From Amycolatopsis sp. cg9 (lineage in GTDB: Bacteria > Actinomycetota > Actinomycetes > Mycobacteriales > Pseudonocardiaceae): a stretch of 64,000 bases of DNA. This document shows positions 34,066 to 42,132 of this stretch, piece by piece. How positions within the stretch are numbered: the first letter of the stretch is position 1; the number at the start of each line of letters is the position of its first letter. A program made the position numbers and the translations under genes. Below the pieces are notes generated by a model that had not been told where the DNA came from, ran no database searches, and saw only the letters and a list, made by a program, of their open reading frames with translations. The stretch is from NCBI RefSeq assembly GCF_041346945.1, contig NZ_CP166850.1, positions 6,246,501-6,310,500 on the forward strand, read 5' to 3'.

Positions 34066-35609
34066 GCTGGCAGCCGGAGGTCGACGAGCTGGCCCGGCGG
34101 CGCGAGCTGGCCGAGCGCATGGGCGGGCCGGAGAAGGTGGCCCGCCAGCACGCCGCCGGGCGTTCGACGGTCCGCGAGCGGATCGCGGCGCTCGCCGACC
34201 CCGGCAGCTTCGACGAGATCGGCGCGCTGGCCGGCACGGCGTCCTATGTGGACGGCTCGCTGGAGTCGTTCACCCCGGCCAACTTCGTCATCGGCACCGC
34301 GCGGCTCGACGGCAGGCGGGTGGCGCTCGGCGGTGACGACTTCACCGTCCGCGGCGGGGCCGCCGACGCGGCGATCATGGAGAAGCAGGTCTACGCCGAA
34401 CGGCTGGCCCACGAGCTGCGGCTGCCGCTGGTGCGGCTGATCGAGGGCACCGGGGGCGGCGGCAGCGTCAAGATGCTGGAGCAGCACGGGTTCACCTACG
34501 TCCCGGTCAACCCGGGCTGGGACCTCGTGGTGGACAACCTTTCCGCGGTCCCGGTGGTCGCGCTCTGCCTGGGTCCGGTGGCCGGGCTCGGCGCCGCGCG
34601 GGCGGTGATGTCGCACCTGAGCGTCCTGGTCGAAGGCGCCGGGCAGCTGTTCGTCGCCGGGCCGCCGGTGGTGAAGCACGCGACGGGGGAGGACCTCACC
34701 AAGGAGGAGCTCGGCGGCGCCGACGTCCACCGGCGCAGCGGTGCGGTGGACCGGATCGTTGCGTCCGAAGCCGAGGCGTTCGCCGTGGCGAAGCGGTTCC
34801 TGTCGTACCTGCCGTCCTCTGTGGACACCCTGCCCCCGGTGACGGCCACCTCGGACCCGGTGGACCGCGCCGACGAGGGGCTGCTTTCGCTGGTGCCGCG
34901 CAACCGGCGCCGGCCCTACCGGTTGCGGCCGTTGCTGGACGGCGTCTTCGACGCGGGCTCGGTGTTCGACTACGCCGTGTCGGGCGGCTCGGCGTACGCG
35001 GGACTGGCGCGGCTGAACGGGCACCCGGTCGGCGTCCTGGCCACCGACCCCTACCGCGGCGCGACGCTGACCCCCGAGGGCGCCGACGTCATGACCCGGC
35101 TGGTCGACCTCTGCGAGACGTTCCACCTGCCCCTGGTGTCGCTGACCGACCAGGCGGGCATGGTGATCGGCGCGGCGGCCGAGCGGGCGGGCGCGATCCG
35201 CCACGGTGCCCGCGCGGTCACCGCGGTCTACCAGGCGCGGGTGCCGATGGCCGAGGTGATCGTCCGGCGCGTGTTCGGCGTCGGCGGCGCGGGCCAGGTC
35301 AACCGCCACCGCCTGGTCCGCCGCTGGGCCTGGCCCTCGGGCGACTGGGGCTCCCTGCCGGTCGAAGGCGGCATCGAGGCGGCCTACCGCGCGGAGCTCG
35401 ACGCGGCCGACGACCGGGCGGCGCGGATCGAGGAGATCCGCGCGCGCCTGGACGCGGTGCGCTCGCCGTTCCGGACGGCGGAGCGCTTTTCGGTCGAGGA
35501 CGTCATCGACCCGCGCGAGACCCGGTCCCGGCTGTGCGACTGGATCGGGGACGCCTACGCGGTGCTGCCGAAGCTGGCGGGCCCGCCGTCGTTCGGGACG
35601 CGGCCCTAG
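34062..35609 (+). CDS. Acyl-CoA carboxylase carboxyltransferase (beta) subunit
   Basis: A 515-residue carboxyltransferase of the propionyl-/methylcrotonyl-CoA carboxylase class. The N-terminal half has VRERIAALADPGSFDEIG and the oxyanion-hole glycines of RLIEGTGGGGSVKML; the C-terminal half has DQAGMVIGAAAERAGAIRHG. A biotin-carboxylase/BCCP subunit is not nearby and must come from elsewhere. ATG overlaps the SDR stop as ATGA. Its TAG stop shares the tetramer CTAG with the convergent RibD-like gene. Confidence 0.9.
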   Translation: MSWQPEVDELARRRELAERMGGPEKVARQHAAGRSTVRERIAALADPGSFDEIGALAGTASYVDGSLESFTPANFVIGTARLDGRRVALGGDDFTVRGGAADAAIMEKQVYAERLAHELRLPLVRLIEGTGGGGSVKMLEQHGFTYVPVNPGWDLVVDNLSAVPVVALCLGPVAGLGAARAVMSHLSVLVEGAGQLFVAGPPVVKHATGEDLTKEELGGADVHRRSGAVDRIVASEAEAFAVAKRFLSYLPSSVDTLPPVTATSDPVDRADEGLLSLVPRNRRRPYRLRPLLDGVFDAGSVFDYAVSGGSAYAGLARLNGHPVGVLATDPYRGATLTPEGADVMTRLVDLCETFHLPLVSLTDQAGMVIGAAAERAGAIRHGARAVTAVYQARVPMAEVIVRRVFGVGGAGQVNRHRLVRRWAWPSGDWGSLPVEGGIEAAYRAELDAADDRAARIEEIRARLDAVRSPFRTAERFSVEDVIDPRETRSRLCDWIGDAYAVLPKLAGPPSFGTRP

Positions 35610-36118
35610 CGGACGCGGTACCAGTGCGGCCGGAGCGGTTCGAGCGCGACCGGCTCGCCGCCGGGCCGGTCGAACATCCGGACGCCGTCGCCGAGGAGCA
35701 CCGGGACGGGCAGGGCGAGGATCTCGTCCAGCAGACCGGCTTCGAGGCATTGGCGGGCGACGTCGGCGCCGAGGACGTTGACGTACTTGCCGCCGGCGGC
35801 CGCCTTCGCTTCGGCGACGGCTTCCTTCAGGTCGCCGCTGAAGGTGACCCCGGGCGCGGGGGCGGCGGGCCGGTGGGTGAGCACGAACTGCGGCCCGTCC
35901 CAGCCCCCGCCGAACGCCTTGCCCTCGCCTTCGGTGCCGCGGTGCGGGTCGTCGCCGTCGTAGGTCCGGCGCCCGACGAGCAGCGCGCCGATGCGGGGGA
36001 TGAGCTCGTCGACGGCCGGGTCGGGCCCGAGGTGCGGCGTCAGCCAGGACATGTCCCCGCCGGGGCCGGCGATGAACCCGTCGAGGGAGGTGCTGAAGGC
36101 GTAGAGCAGCTTGGCCAT
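35606..36118 (-). CDS. RibD C-terminal/dihydrofolate-reductase-like protein
   Basis: A 170-residue protein of the RibD_C/DHFR-like family: FSTSLDGFIAGPGGDMSW at the N-terminus, GALLVGRRTYDG and VNVLGADVARQCLEAGLLDE. These are single-domain NADPH-binding proteins of mostly unknown substrate. It starts at ATG 36118. Convergent with the carboxyltransferase, sharing CTAG, and downstream of the enoyl-CoA hydratase on the same strand. Confidence 0.87.
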   Translation of the reverse strand: MAKLLYAFSTSLDGFIAGPGGDMSWLTPHLGPDPAVDELIPRIGALLVGRRTYDGDDPHRGTEGEGKAFGGGWDGPQFVLTHRPAAPAPGVTFSGDLKEAVAEAKAAAGGKYVNVLGADVARQCLEAGLLDEILALPVPVLLGDGVRMFDRPGGEPVALEPLRPHWYRVR

Positions 36119-36177
36119 GGGACCTGCTTTCCGTGGTGGCTTCGGACGGGAGTACTGACCGGCCGCGCCACGGAAAC

Positions 36178-36966
36178 TCATCGGTCCGGGAACTTCGGGG
36201 GACGGCGCTCGTTCCAGCTGGCCAGTCCCTCGGCCAGTTCGGGACGGCCGAACGACTCGATCATCAGCGCCGTGGCCTCCCGCGCCGCCTCTTCGAGCGG
36301 GAGGGACGCTTCCCGCTCGAACTGCCGCTTCATCACGGCCATCGAGCGGGGCGCGCTGTAGGTCGCCAGCTCCGTCGCGTAGGCGTGCGCGCGCAGCGGC
36401 AGCTCCTCGGCGGGGACGACTTCCTGGACCAGGCCGTAGTCCAGGGCCTGCTCCGCGGTGAACGTGCGGCCGGAAAGCAGCAGGTCACGGGCCCGCCCCT
36501 GGCCGACGAGCGCCGGCAGCAGCTTCGCGACGCCGTATTCGGCGATCAGCCCGCGCCGGGCGAACGCCGTGGTGAACTTCGCGCCCGCGGCGGCGAACCG
36601 GACGTCCGCCGCGCAGGCGATGACGAACCCCAGCCCGGCACAGCCGCCGTTGATCGCGGCGACCACCGGGACACCGACCGAGGCCGCCGCCAGGACGTCC
36701 CGGAAGTTCTCGTGCCCGCCGCCGCCGGCCGGCGGAGCGGCGGCGATGCCGTCGAGCAGTCCCAGGTCGGCGCCGGGGCAGAACGCCTTGCCCGCTCCGG
36801 TGACGACGACCGCGCGGACGCCGGGGTCCGCGTCGGCCTGCCGCAGCAGGGCGCCGTAGCGGGCCTGCATCGGGACGTCCATCGCGTTGCTGCGGCCGGG
36901 TTTGTCGAACGTCAGGGTCGCGACCGCGCCGTCCGCCGCGTACCGCACGCCAGCCACAGTGGACAA
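36178..36966 (-). CDS. Enoyl-CoA hydratase/isomerase family protein
   Basis: A 262-residue crotonase with the oxyanion-hole segments AFCPGADLGLLDG and AINGGCAGLGFVIACAAD. I start it at TTG 36966 because GAGGAGG stands just before it; an ATG at 36993 would place that ribosome binding site inside the gene. The usual catalytic Glu pair is not clear: the segment reads RRGLIAEYG, with Glu present at one position. A dyad (36997-37008) upstream suggests TetR control. Confidence 0.87.
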   Translation of the reverse strand: MSTVAGVRYAADGAVATLTFDKPGRSNAMDVPMQARYGALLRQADADPGVRAVVVTGAGKAFCPGADLGLLDGIAAAPPAGGGGHENFRDVLAAASVGVPVVAAINGGCAGLGFVIACAADVRFAAAGAKFTTAFARRGLIAEYGVAKLLPALVGQGRARDLLLSGRTFTAEQALDYGLVQEVVPAEELPLRAHAYATELATYSAPRSMAVMKRQFEREASLPLEEAAREATALMIESFGRPELAEGLASWNERRPPKFPDR

Positions 36967-36996
36967 GGCCGCCTCCTCGGGGTCGGCCACCATACT

Positions 36997-37008
36997 AAGC
37001 GGTCGCTT
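36997..37008. promoter_or_regulatory. AAGCG-GT-CGCTT dyad, candidate TetR operator
   Basis: A perfect 12-bp dyad 31 bp before the enoyl-CoA hydratase start, in the 98-bp gap behind lcp. TAAGCG...CGCTT sites commonly control lipid-degradation genes in actinobacteria; the cognate regulator is not identified. Confidence 0.5.
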
Positions 37009-37064
37009 CGGTCATGGCCAGGTCCCGGCCTGCTCCTGGGCCGCACCGGCGCTCTCGGCAGCGG

Positions 37065-38258
37065 TCACGCCCCCGGCCGGTTGCCCGTCGGGATCGTGAT
37101 CGGCGTGGTCGTCGGTGAGCTGACCTTGTTCAGGAACAGCATCGCGATCGCGCGGATGAACTGGTCGAACAGGTAGAAGCCCGCCGGGGCGATGGGCAGC
37201 AGGCCTTCCCGGAACGCGATGTAGGCCGGCCAGCCGGTGCGGACCAGCGTCGCCGCTGCGTAGTCGCGGGGGAGGCCGAGCCAGTCGCCGACCGCGTCGC
37301 TGAGGACGTAGCGGACGAATTCGTTGAGGAAGCCGCGGGTGACGCCCAGGTCGATCTGCGCGGTCAGGCCGAGCAGGTCCTCCGCCAGCTCCTTGCCCTC
37401 CGTCGTCGGGGACAGCAGCGGGGTGAGCACCCGCGTCGACTGCGCGTCGGCCTCGGCCCACGTCTTGGGGATGAACTCGTCCCGGACGCCGAGCAGGTGG
37501 ATGGCGACCTGCCACTGGTGCAGGAAGGCCTCTTCGTCCGCGGCCGACATCGGGACGCGCCACTCGAGCAGCTTCCGGTGCACGTAGGTGCCGAGGCTGT
37601 GGAAGGTCACCAGGATGTCGCCGTTGCTGATCGGGATCTGCTCGTCGGCGACCGCCCGCCAGTGCGGCGACTGCGGCAGCAGGTGGCGCACCGCGGCGTG
37701 CACGAGGCGCGTCTTGTTGGCGGTGACCACGAACTGGCCCGAGGGCTGGAACGCGTCGAGGTCACTCAGGTCGTAGCCGAAGGTGAACGTCTTCGCCGCG
37801 CGGTCCTGCATGTTCGCCCCGCCCGCGGACCAGTAGACCGACTTGGCCTCCCGCGGGATGACCGTGCTCATGATGCCGCTGCCCAGGCCGTAGAGCATGA
37901 ACAGGTAGGTGTCCTTGCGCCGGTTGAAGTCGGCGGCGCGGCGCAGCTTCGCGGCGTCGGCCCAGGACGGCAGCCGGTTGACCTGCTGGAGGTAGGTGGC
38001 GAGCTCGGCGGGCAGGCCGGTGGGCAGCGGGTCGCTGTTGTCCACCCACGACCGCAGGGCGGTGTTGACCGCGGGGACCTGGCCGGTGTCGAGAACGCCG
38101 GCCATCAGCCGGTCCACCTCGTCGTCCCACGTCCACCACGGGTCCGCGCCCGCGGCCTGCGCTCCGGTCGACGCCCAGGCCGGGACGGCGCTCGCCGCGC
38201 TCACCAGCCCCAGCGCGACGCCGAGCGAAAGAACATTCCTTCGGCTGAGATTGCTCAT
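37065..38258 (-). CDS. lcp: Latex-clearing protein (rubber oxygenase) Lcp
   Basis: A 397-residue heme dioxygenase that cleaves poly(cis-1,4-isoprene). It has a Tat signal (NLSRRNVLSLGVAL, cleavage near PAWASTG). Key residues of Streptomyces K30 Lcp appear at a constant offset of 11: Arg153, Lys156, Thr157 (K30 Arg164, Lys167, Thr168) in DRAAKTFTF, and Arg184, His187, Arg191 (K30 Arg195, His198, Arg202) in NKTRLVHAAVRHLLPQSPHW, where His187 is the heme ligand. ATG at 38258. No oxiAB partner genes follow. A divergent double-HTH TetR gene probably regulates it. Confidence 0.93.
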   Translation of the reverse strand: MSNLSRRNVLSLGVALGLVSAASAVPAWASTGAQAAGADPWWTWDDEVDRLMAGVLDTGQVPAVNTALRSWVDNSDPLPTGLPAELATYLQQVNRLPSWADAAKLRRAADFNRRKDTYLFMLYGLGSGIMSTVIPREAKSVYWSAGGANMQDRAAKTFTFGYDLSDLDAFQPSGQFVVTANKTRLVHAAVRHLLPQSPHWRAVADEQIPISNGDILVTFHSLGTYVHRKLLEWRVPMSAADEEAFLHQWQVAIHLLGVRDEFIPKTWAEADAQSTRVLTPLLSPTTEGKELAEDLLGLTAQIDLGVTRGFLNEFVRYVLSDAVGDWLGLPRDYAAATLVRTGWPAYIAFREGLLPIAPAGFYLFDQFIRAIAMLFLNKVSSPTTTPITIPTGNRPGA

Positions 38259-38483
38259 TTACTTACCTAGCTTCCTCGGTAGGCAGTACCTGCTTTGAGC
38301 GTCGATAAACGAGAGGCGAGCGTGCACGTTCAGGAAGAGATTCCCCATTAACATAGCGAGGCCGGTCGCCGGTCGGCAAGAGCCGTGACCGCCTGAATCG
38401 GTCCGTCGCCGGGCCCGCGGTCCGGTTCGTGGTTGACTGGCACGCATGGCCCCGCTCCCGCGCACCCCCGCCCGGCGGCCGCG
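38259..38483. promoter_or_regulatory. Divergent lcp/tetR promoter region
   Basis: About 225 bp, AT-richer than the rest. The stretch nearest lcp (TACCTAGCTTCCTCGGTAGG and a following TACC) contains repeated TACC/GGTA half-sites that could be a TetR operator. A TATGTTAAT segment on the minus strand (near 38350) is a possible -10 box for lcp. Confidence 0.4.
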
Positions 38484-39647
38484 GTGACGGCCGGGCCGGC
38501 CGCGGCGGCCCGGCCGCGCAACCGCAAGCAGCTCATCGTCGAGGCGGCGGCCACGCTGTTCAGCGAACGCGGCTACCACTCGGCGTCCATGGAGGAGATC
38601 GCGGCCGGCGTCGGCATCACCGCGGCCGCGCTGTACCGGCACTTCCCGAACAAGTACGCGCTGTTCGCCGAGTGCGCGAACGTCATGGTGGACCGGCTCG
38701 GCGCGGCCCTCGCGGAGGTGCCGCCGGACGGGCCGCTCGCGGACGTCCTGGCCGCCGTCACCCGGGTCACCGTCGCCCACCGCGGGGCGGGTGGCCTGTA
38801 CCGGTGGGAGGCCCGCTACCTCGACCGCGACGACCGCCGCGTGCTCAAGGGGAAGTTCGGGCACGTCGTCGGCCGGGTGGCGGCCGCGGTCCGCCGTGAG
38901 CACCCCTCGCCCGACGAGCACCTGCGGGCGGTGGCGGCCCTGGGCGCGATCGGCTCCGTGACGATGCACCACAACTCGATCGCCCGGCGGCGCGTCGAAG
39001 ACCTCCTGCTGGCTTCCGCGCTGCGCGTCGCCGCGACCGACACCCGGCAGGCGCTTCCGGGCGGGCCCCTCGTCGAACTGCCCGCCCTGCCCCTCCCGCG
39101 CACGCGGCGGTCGGAGATCCTCGCGGCCGCCATCCCGCTGTTCGAACGGGCCGGGTTCGCCGCCGTCACCAACGGCATGATCGCCGAAGCCGTGGGGCTG
39201 GTGCCGTCCGGGCTCTACCGGTACTTCCCCGGCAAGGCCGACATCCTGGCGGCGGCGTGCCTGCAGGCGGCCGGCCTGCTGGCCCAGGCGGTCGAGCACA
39301 ACCTGCGCGGCGTGACCGGCGCGCGGGACGCCCTGATCGCGCTGACGGCGACCTACGTGGCGTACAGCTTCGAGCACCACGCCCTCACCAGCGTGGCCGA
39401 CGCCGAGATCGCCGGCTTGCCCGACGGCTTGCGCCGCCCGCTGGTGGCCGCGCAGCGCGAGCACATCGCCGTCTGGGAGCAGCACCTGCGCCAAGCCCGC
39501 CCCGACCTCGACGCACGCCAGGCGCGGGTGCTGGTGCACGCCGGCTTCGGCGTGGTGGTCGAGGCCGGGCGCCGCCTGCGGTGGGCGGACCGCCCCGAGC
39601 ACCGGGCCGCCGTCGCCGCGATGTTCGTGAGCGCCCTGGAGCGGTGA
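38484..39647 (+). CDS. Double TetR-type regulator next to lcp
   Basis: A protein of about 387 residues with two complete TetR modules in tandem. The first HTH reads ASMEEIAAGVGITAAALYRHF and the second AVTNGMIAEAVGLVPSGLYRYF. Each is followed by its own helical ligand domain. The start is uncertain: GTG 38484 gives a short N-terminus, while a TTG at 38433 would add 17 residues; neither has a good ribosome binding site. TetR proteins such as LcpR repress rubber-oxygenase genes in Gordonia, so control of lcp is likely. A covalent dimer of this kind would bind a single operator as a monomer. Confidence 0.85.
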   Translation: MTAGPAAAARPRNRKQLIVEAAATLFSERGYHSASMEEIAAGVGITAAALYRHFPNKYALFAECANVMVDRLGAALAEVPPDGPLADVLAAVTRVTVAHRGAGGLYRWEARYLDRDDRRVLKGKFGHVVGRVAAAVRREHPSPDEHLRAVAALGAIGSVTMHHNSIARRRVEDLLLASALRVAATDTRQALPGGPLVELPALPLPRTRRSEILAAAIPLFERAGFAAVTNGMIAEAVGLVPSGLYRYFPGKADILAAACLQAAGLLAQAVEHNLRGVTGARDALIALTATYVAYSFEHHALTSVADAEIAGLPDGLRRPLVAAQREHIAVWEQHLRQARPDLDARQARVLVHAGFGVVVEAGRRLRWADRPEHRAAVAAMFVSALER

Positions 39648-39753
39648 AGGTCACGCCGGCGGCTGAGCCGTTCGGGTGGTGGTGTGCCCGGCGGTCAAAC
39701 CGCCGCGGGGCGCCGGGCGTGGGCGCGGTGTCGGCCGAATCCCGGGGGGAACC

Positions 39754-40779
39754 ATGTTCGAACGCACTCTCGCATCGGTGGCGCTGCTCGGCGCCGCCTG
39801 CTTGCCCGGCTTGCAGGCGCCCGCGGCCGCGGCCGGCTGCACCTGGGCGATGACACCGCTGGCGCTCCCGGCGCCGTACACCAGCAGCGACGTGTTCGCG
39901 GCGGCGGAAGGCGACTGGTTCGTCGGGTCCGTGCGCGGCGACAACGCGTATTCGCAGGTGCGGTGGCACGGCGGCCAGATCGTTTCGTCGTTCCGCCTGG
40001 CCGAGGTGCGCGACATCAACTCCTCCGGCGACGTCGTGGGGGACGGCGGAACCGGGGAGTGGTGGGCCGCGAAACCCGTCGTGTACCGCGGCGGCCAGTA
40101 CGTGAACCTGCCCATGCCGCAAGGGTTCCGGTCCGCCAAGGCCACGCACGTCAACAACGCCGGGGACGTCATCGGCGTCGCCTACGGCGAGTTCGGCGGC
40201 GACGTCCACCCGGTGCTCTGGGCCGCCGCGCGGCCCGGCACGGCCGAGGTCCTGAACCCGGATCCCCAGCACCTCTACGACACCTACCCGGTCGACGTCG
40301 ACGAGCAGGGCCGCGTCCTGCTCTACACCGACGTCGGCGAGCGCTCGGGCGAGGTGTTCGTCCGCGCCGCAGGCGGCGGCTACCGGCAGCTCCCGCCGCT
40401 GTACCCCGGCGGTTCGGTCCTGCTGGAGGCCTTCCACGGCGGCCGCATCGCCGCTTCGGTCGTGACGCCCGAGCTGACGATGGTCGCCATCGAGGCGGAC
40501 CTGGACGGCCACGTGGTGCACACGACCGCCGAAGCCGCCGACACGCTGTTCGTCGACGCCGGCACGACGATGGCCGGCGTGGCCCACACGTTCGGCCCCG
40601 AGAACTACGAACTCCGCGTGTGGGAGAACGGCGTACCCACCGCCGATCTGGCCGGCGACCCCGATTTCAACGCGGCCCCGCGCCCGGCGGGCCTCACCGA
40701 CGACGGAGCACTGGCGGCCACGATCACGTGGCCGGACACCGGCCGGCCCCGCGCGGTGGCGTACCACCGCGGCTGCTGA
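39754..40779 (+). CDS. Secreted protein with HAF-like repeats
   Basis: A 341-residue exported protein with a signal ending near APAAAAG. The mature part has repeated short blocks: VRDINSSGDVVGD, THVNNAGDVIGVAYG and a weaker later one, each followed by a beta strand pair (KPVVYRGGQYVNL, HPVLWAAARPG). This matches the HAF-type extracellular repeat that builds a beta-propeller-like structure. Function unknown. It ends 4 bp before the second copy of the palindromic repeat, which may serve as its terminator. Confidence 0.78.
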   Translation: MFERTLASVALLGAACLPGLQAPAAAAGCTWAMTPLALPAPYTSSDVFAAAEGDWFVGSVRGDNAYSQVRWHGGQIVSSFRLAEVRDINSSGDVVGDGGTGEWWAAKPVVYRGGQYVNLPMPQGFRSAKATHVNNAGDVIGVAYGEFGGDVHPVLWAAARPGTAEVLNPDPQHLYDTYPVDVDEQGRVLLYTDVGERSGEVFVRAAGGGYRQLPPLYPGGSVLLEAFHGGRIAASVVTPELTMVAIEADLDGHVVHTTAEAADTLFVDAGTTMAGVAHTFGPENYELRVWENGVPTADLAGDPDFNAAPRPAGLTDDGALAATITWPDTGRPRAVAYHRGC

Positions 40780-40783
40780 CGCG

Positions 40784-40871
40784 CCCCGATGTGGCGTTCG
40801 GTGCGTCCAGCGCACCCAATGTGGCGTTCGGTGCGTTGGATGCACCCGACGCCACATTGGGGGCATCGGGG
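40784..40871. repeat. Palindromic intergenic repeat, copy 2
   Basis: Contains the unit ATGTGGCGTTCGGTGCGT twice in tandem and one inverted copy. Arms CCCAATGTGGCGT (40815-40827) and ACGCCACATTGGG (40849-40861) pair exactly, and outer 8-mers CCCCGATG and CATCGGGG flank the whole. It lies between convergent genes and resembles copy 1 at 8378-8443. Confidence 0.85.
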
Positions 40872-40880
40872 ACCGGACGG

Positions 40881-42050
40881 TCAGCCGAGGGCGTACGACC
40901 GCCGGTCGGCCAGCACCGCCGCGAGACCTTCACGCAGGTCGTCGACGAAGTACCGGGGGACCTCCAGCGACGGGAAGTGCCCGCCCGCTTCGGGCGCGTT
41001 CCACCGGACGATCCGGCGGTACCGCTCCCGCGCCCACGGGCGCGGGCACTTCTCGATGTCGCGGGGGTACATGGTGATCGCCGCCGGGACGTCGACCCGG
41101 AGCTCGGGGTCGAGCGAGTTGTGGCTTTCGTAGTAGATGCGGGCCGCCGACGCGCCGGTTCGCGTCAGCCAGTACAGGGTGACGTCGTCGAGGACGCGGT
41201 CGCGGGAAATCGTCTCGAACGGGCTGTCTCCGGTGTCCGACCACTCGGCGAACTTGTCGAGGATCCAGGCGAGCAGCCCGACCGGTGAGTCGACGAGCGA
41301 GTAGCCGATGGTCTGCGGCCGGGTCGCCTGCTGCTTCGCGTACGCCGCGCGGTGGTGCCAGAAATCGCGGGTCTCCTCGGCCCACGCGCGCTCGACCGGC
41401 GTCAGCCCGTCCGTCGTCAGGCCGGGCGGTCCTTCGGCGAACAGCGTGTGGATACCGAGCACGTGGTCCGGGAACCGGCCGCCGAGGACCGTGGTGATGT
41501 TGCCGCCCCAGTCGCCGCCGTGGGCGGTGAACTCGGGGTAGCCGAGCCGGTCCATCAGTTCGACCCAGGCGGCCGCGATCTTTTCGGTTCCCCACCCGGT
41601 GGTGGCCGGCTTGTCGCTGTAACCGAAGCCGGGCAGTGACGGGGCCACGACGTGGAACGCCGGCGTGGCCGCGTCGCCCGGATCGGCCAGCTCGGCCACC
41701 ACGTCGACGAACTCGGCGATGCTGCCCGGCCAGCCGTGCGTCAGGAGCAGGGGAGTGGCGTCCGCGCGCGGGGACCGGCGGTGCAGGAAGTGGATCCCCA
41801 GCCCGTCGATGGTCGTGCGGAACTGGCCGATCCGGTCGAGGCGCGCTTCGAACGCCCGCCAGTCGTACCCGGTGCGCCAGTAGTCCACGAGCTCGACGAG
41901 GTCGGCGAGCGGGACGCCCTGGCCCCACCGGTGCCGGACCGTCTCGGCCTCCGGGAGCCGCGCGGCGGCGAGCCGCGCGCGCAGGTCGTCGAGCTCGGCG
42001 TCGGTGGCGTGGGCTTCGAACACGTGCACGTCGCTGGTGGGACGGGGCAT
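40881..42050 (-). CDS. Epoxide hydrolase (microsomal/EphX-like)
   Basis: A 389-residue alpha/beta hydrolase with the long N-terminal region of microsomal-type epoxide hydrolases. LTHGWPGSIAEF is the HGxP oxyanion motif and GGDWGGNITT carries the nucleophile Asp; PEAGGHFPSLE holds the catalytic His. AGGAGGTCTC precedes the ATG. It opens epoxides to diols, perhaps in xenobiotic or terpene breakdown. It is divergent from a CGNR regulator, with two matching 18-bp sites between them. Confidence 0.92.
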   Translation of the reverse strand: MPRPTSDVHVFEAHATDAELDDLRARLAAARLPEAETVRHRWGQGVPLADLVELVDYWRTGYDWRAFEARLDRIGQFRTTIDGLGIHFLHRRSPRADATPLLLTHGWPGSIAEFVDVVAELADPGDAATPAFHVVAPSLPGFGYSDKPATTGWGTEKIAAAWVELMDRLGYPEFTAHGGDWGGNITTVLGGRFPDHVLGIHTLFAEGPPGLTTDGLTPVERAWAEETRDFWHHRAAYAKQQATRPQTIGYSLVDSPVGLLAWILDKFAEWSDTGDSPFETISRDRVLDDVTLYWLTRTGASAARIYYESHNSLDPELRVDVPAAITMYPRDIEKCPRPWARERYRRIVRWNAPEAGGHFPSLEVPRYFVDDLREGLAAVLADRRSYALG

Positions 42051-42071
42051 GAGACCTCCTGACCATTGCGG

Positions 42072-42131
42072 AACCGGCTTAGGTGGTTCTAACACGGCGC
42101 CGCACCCGGCTGCAACCGGCTAAGGTGGTTC
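42072..42131. promoter_or_regulatory. Two 18-bp operators between epoxide hydrolase and CGNR regulator
   Basis: AACCGGCTTAGGTGGTTC (42072-42089) and AACCGGCTAAGGTGGTTC (42114-42131) differ at one base. Each is pseudo-palindromic (AACC-N2-CT-N-AG-N2-GGTT). One sits 22 bp before the hydrolase start and the other ends 1 bp before the regulator ATG, so one protein could control both. Confidence 0.7.
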
Positions 42132-42132
42132 C

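Noticed and set aside
40784..40871. Insertion-sequence end
   Set aside because: No transposase gene and no clear target duplication flank it; kept as a palindromic repeat only.
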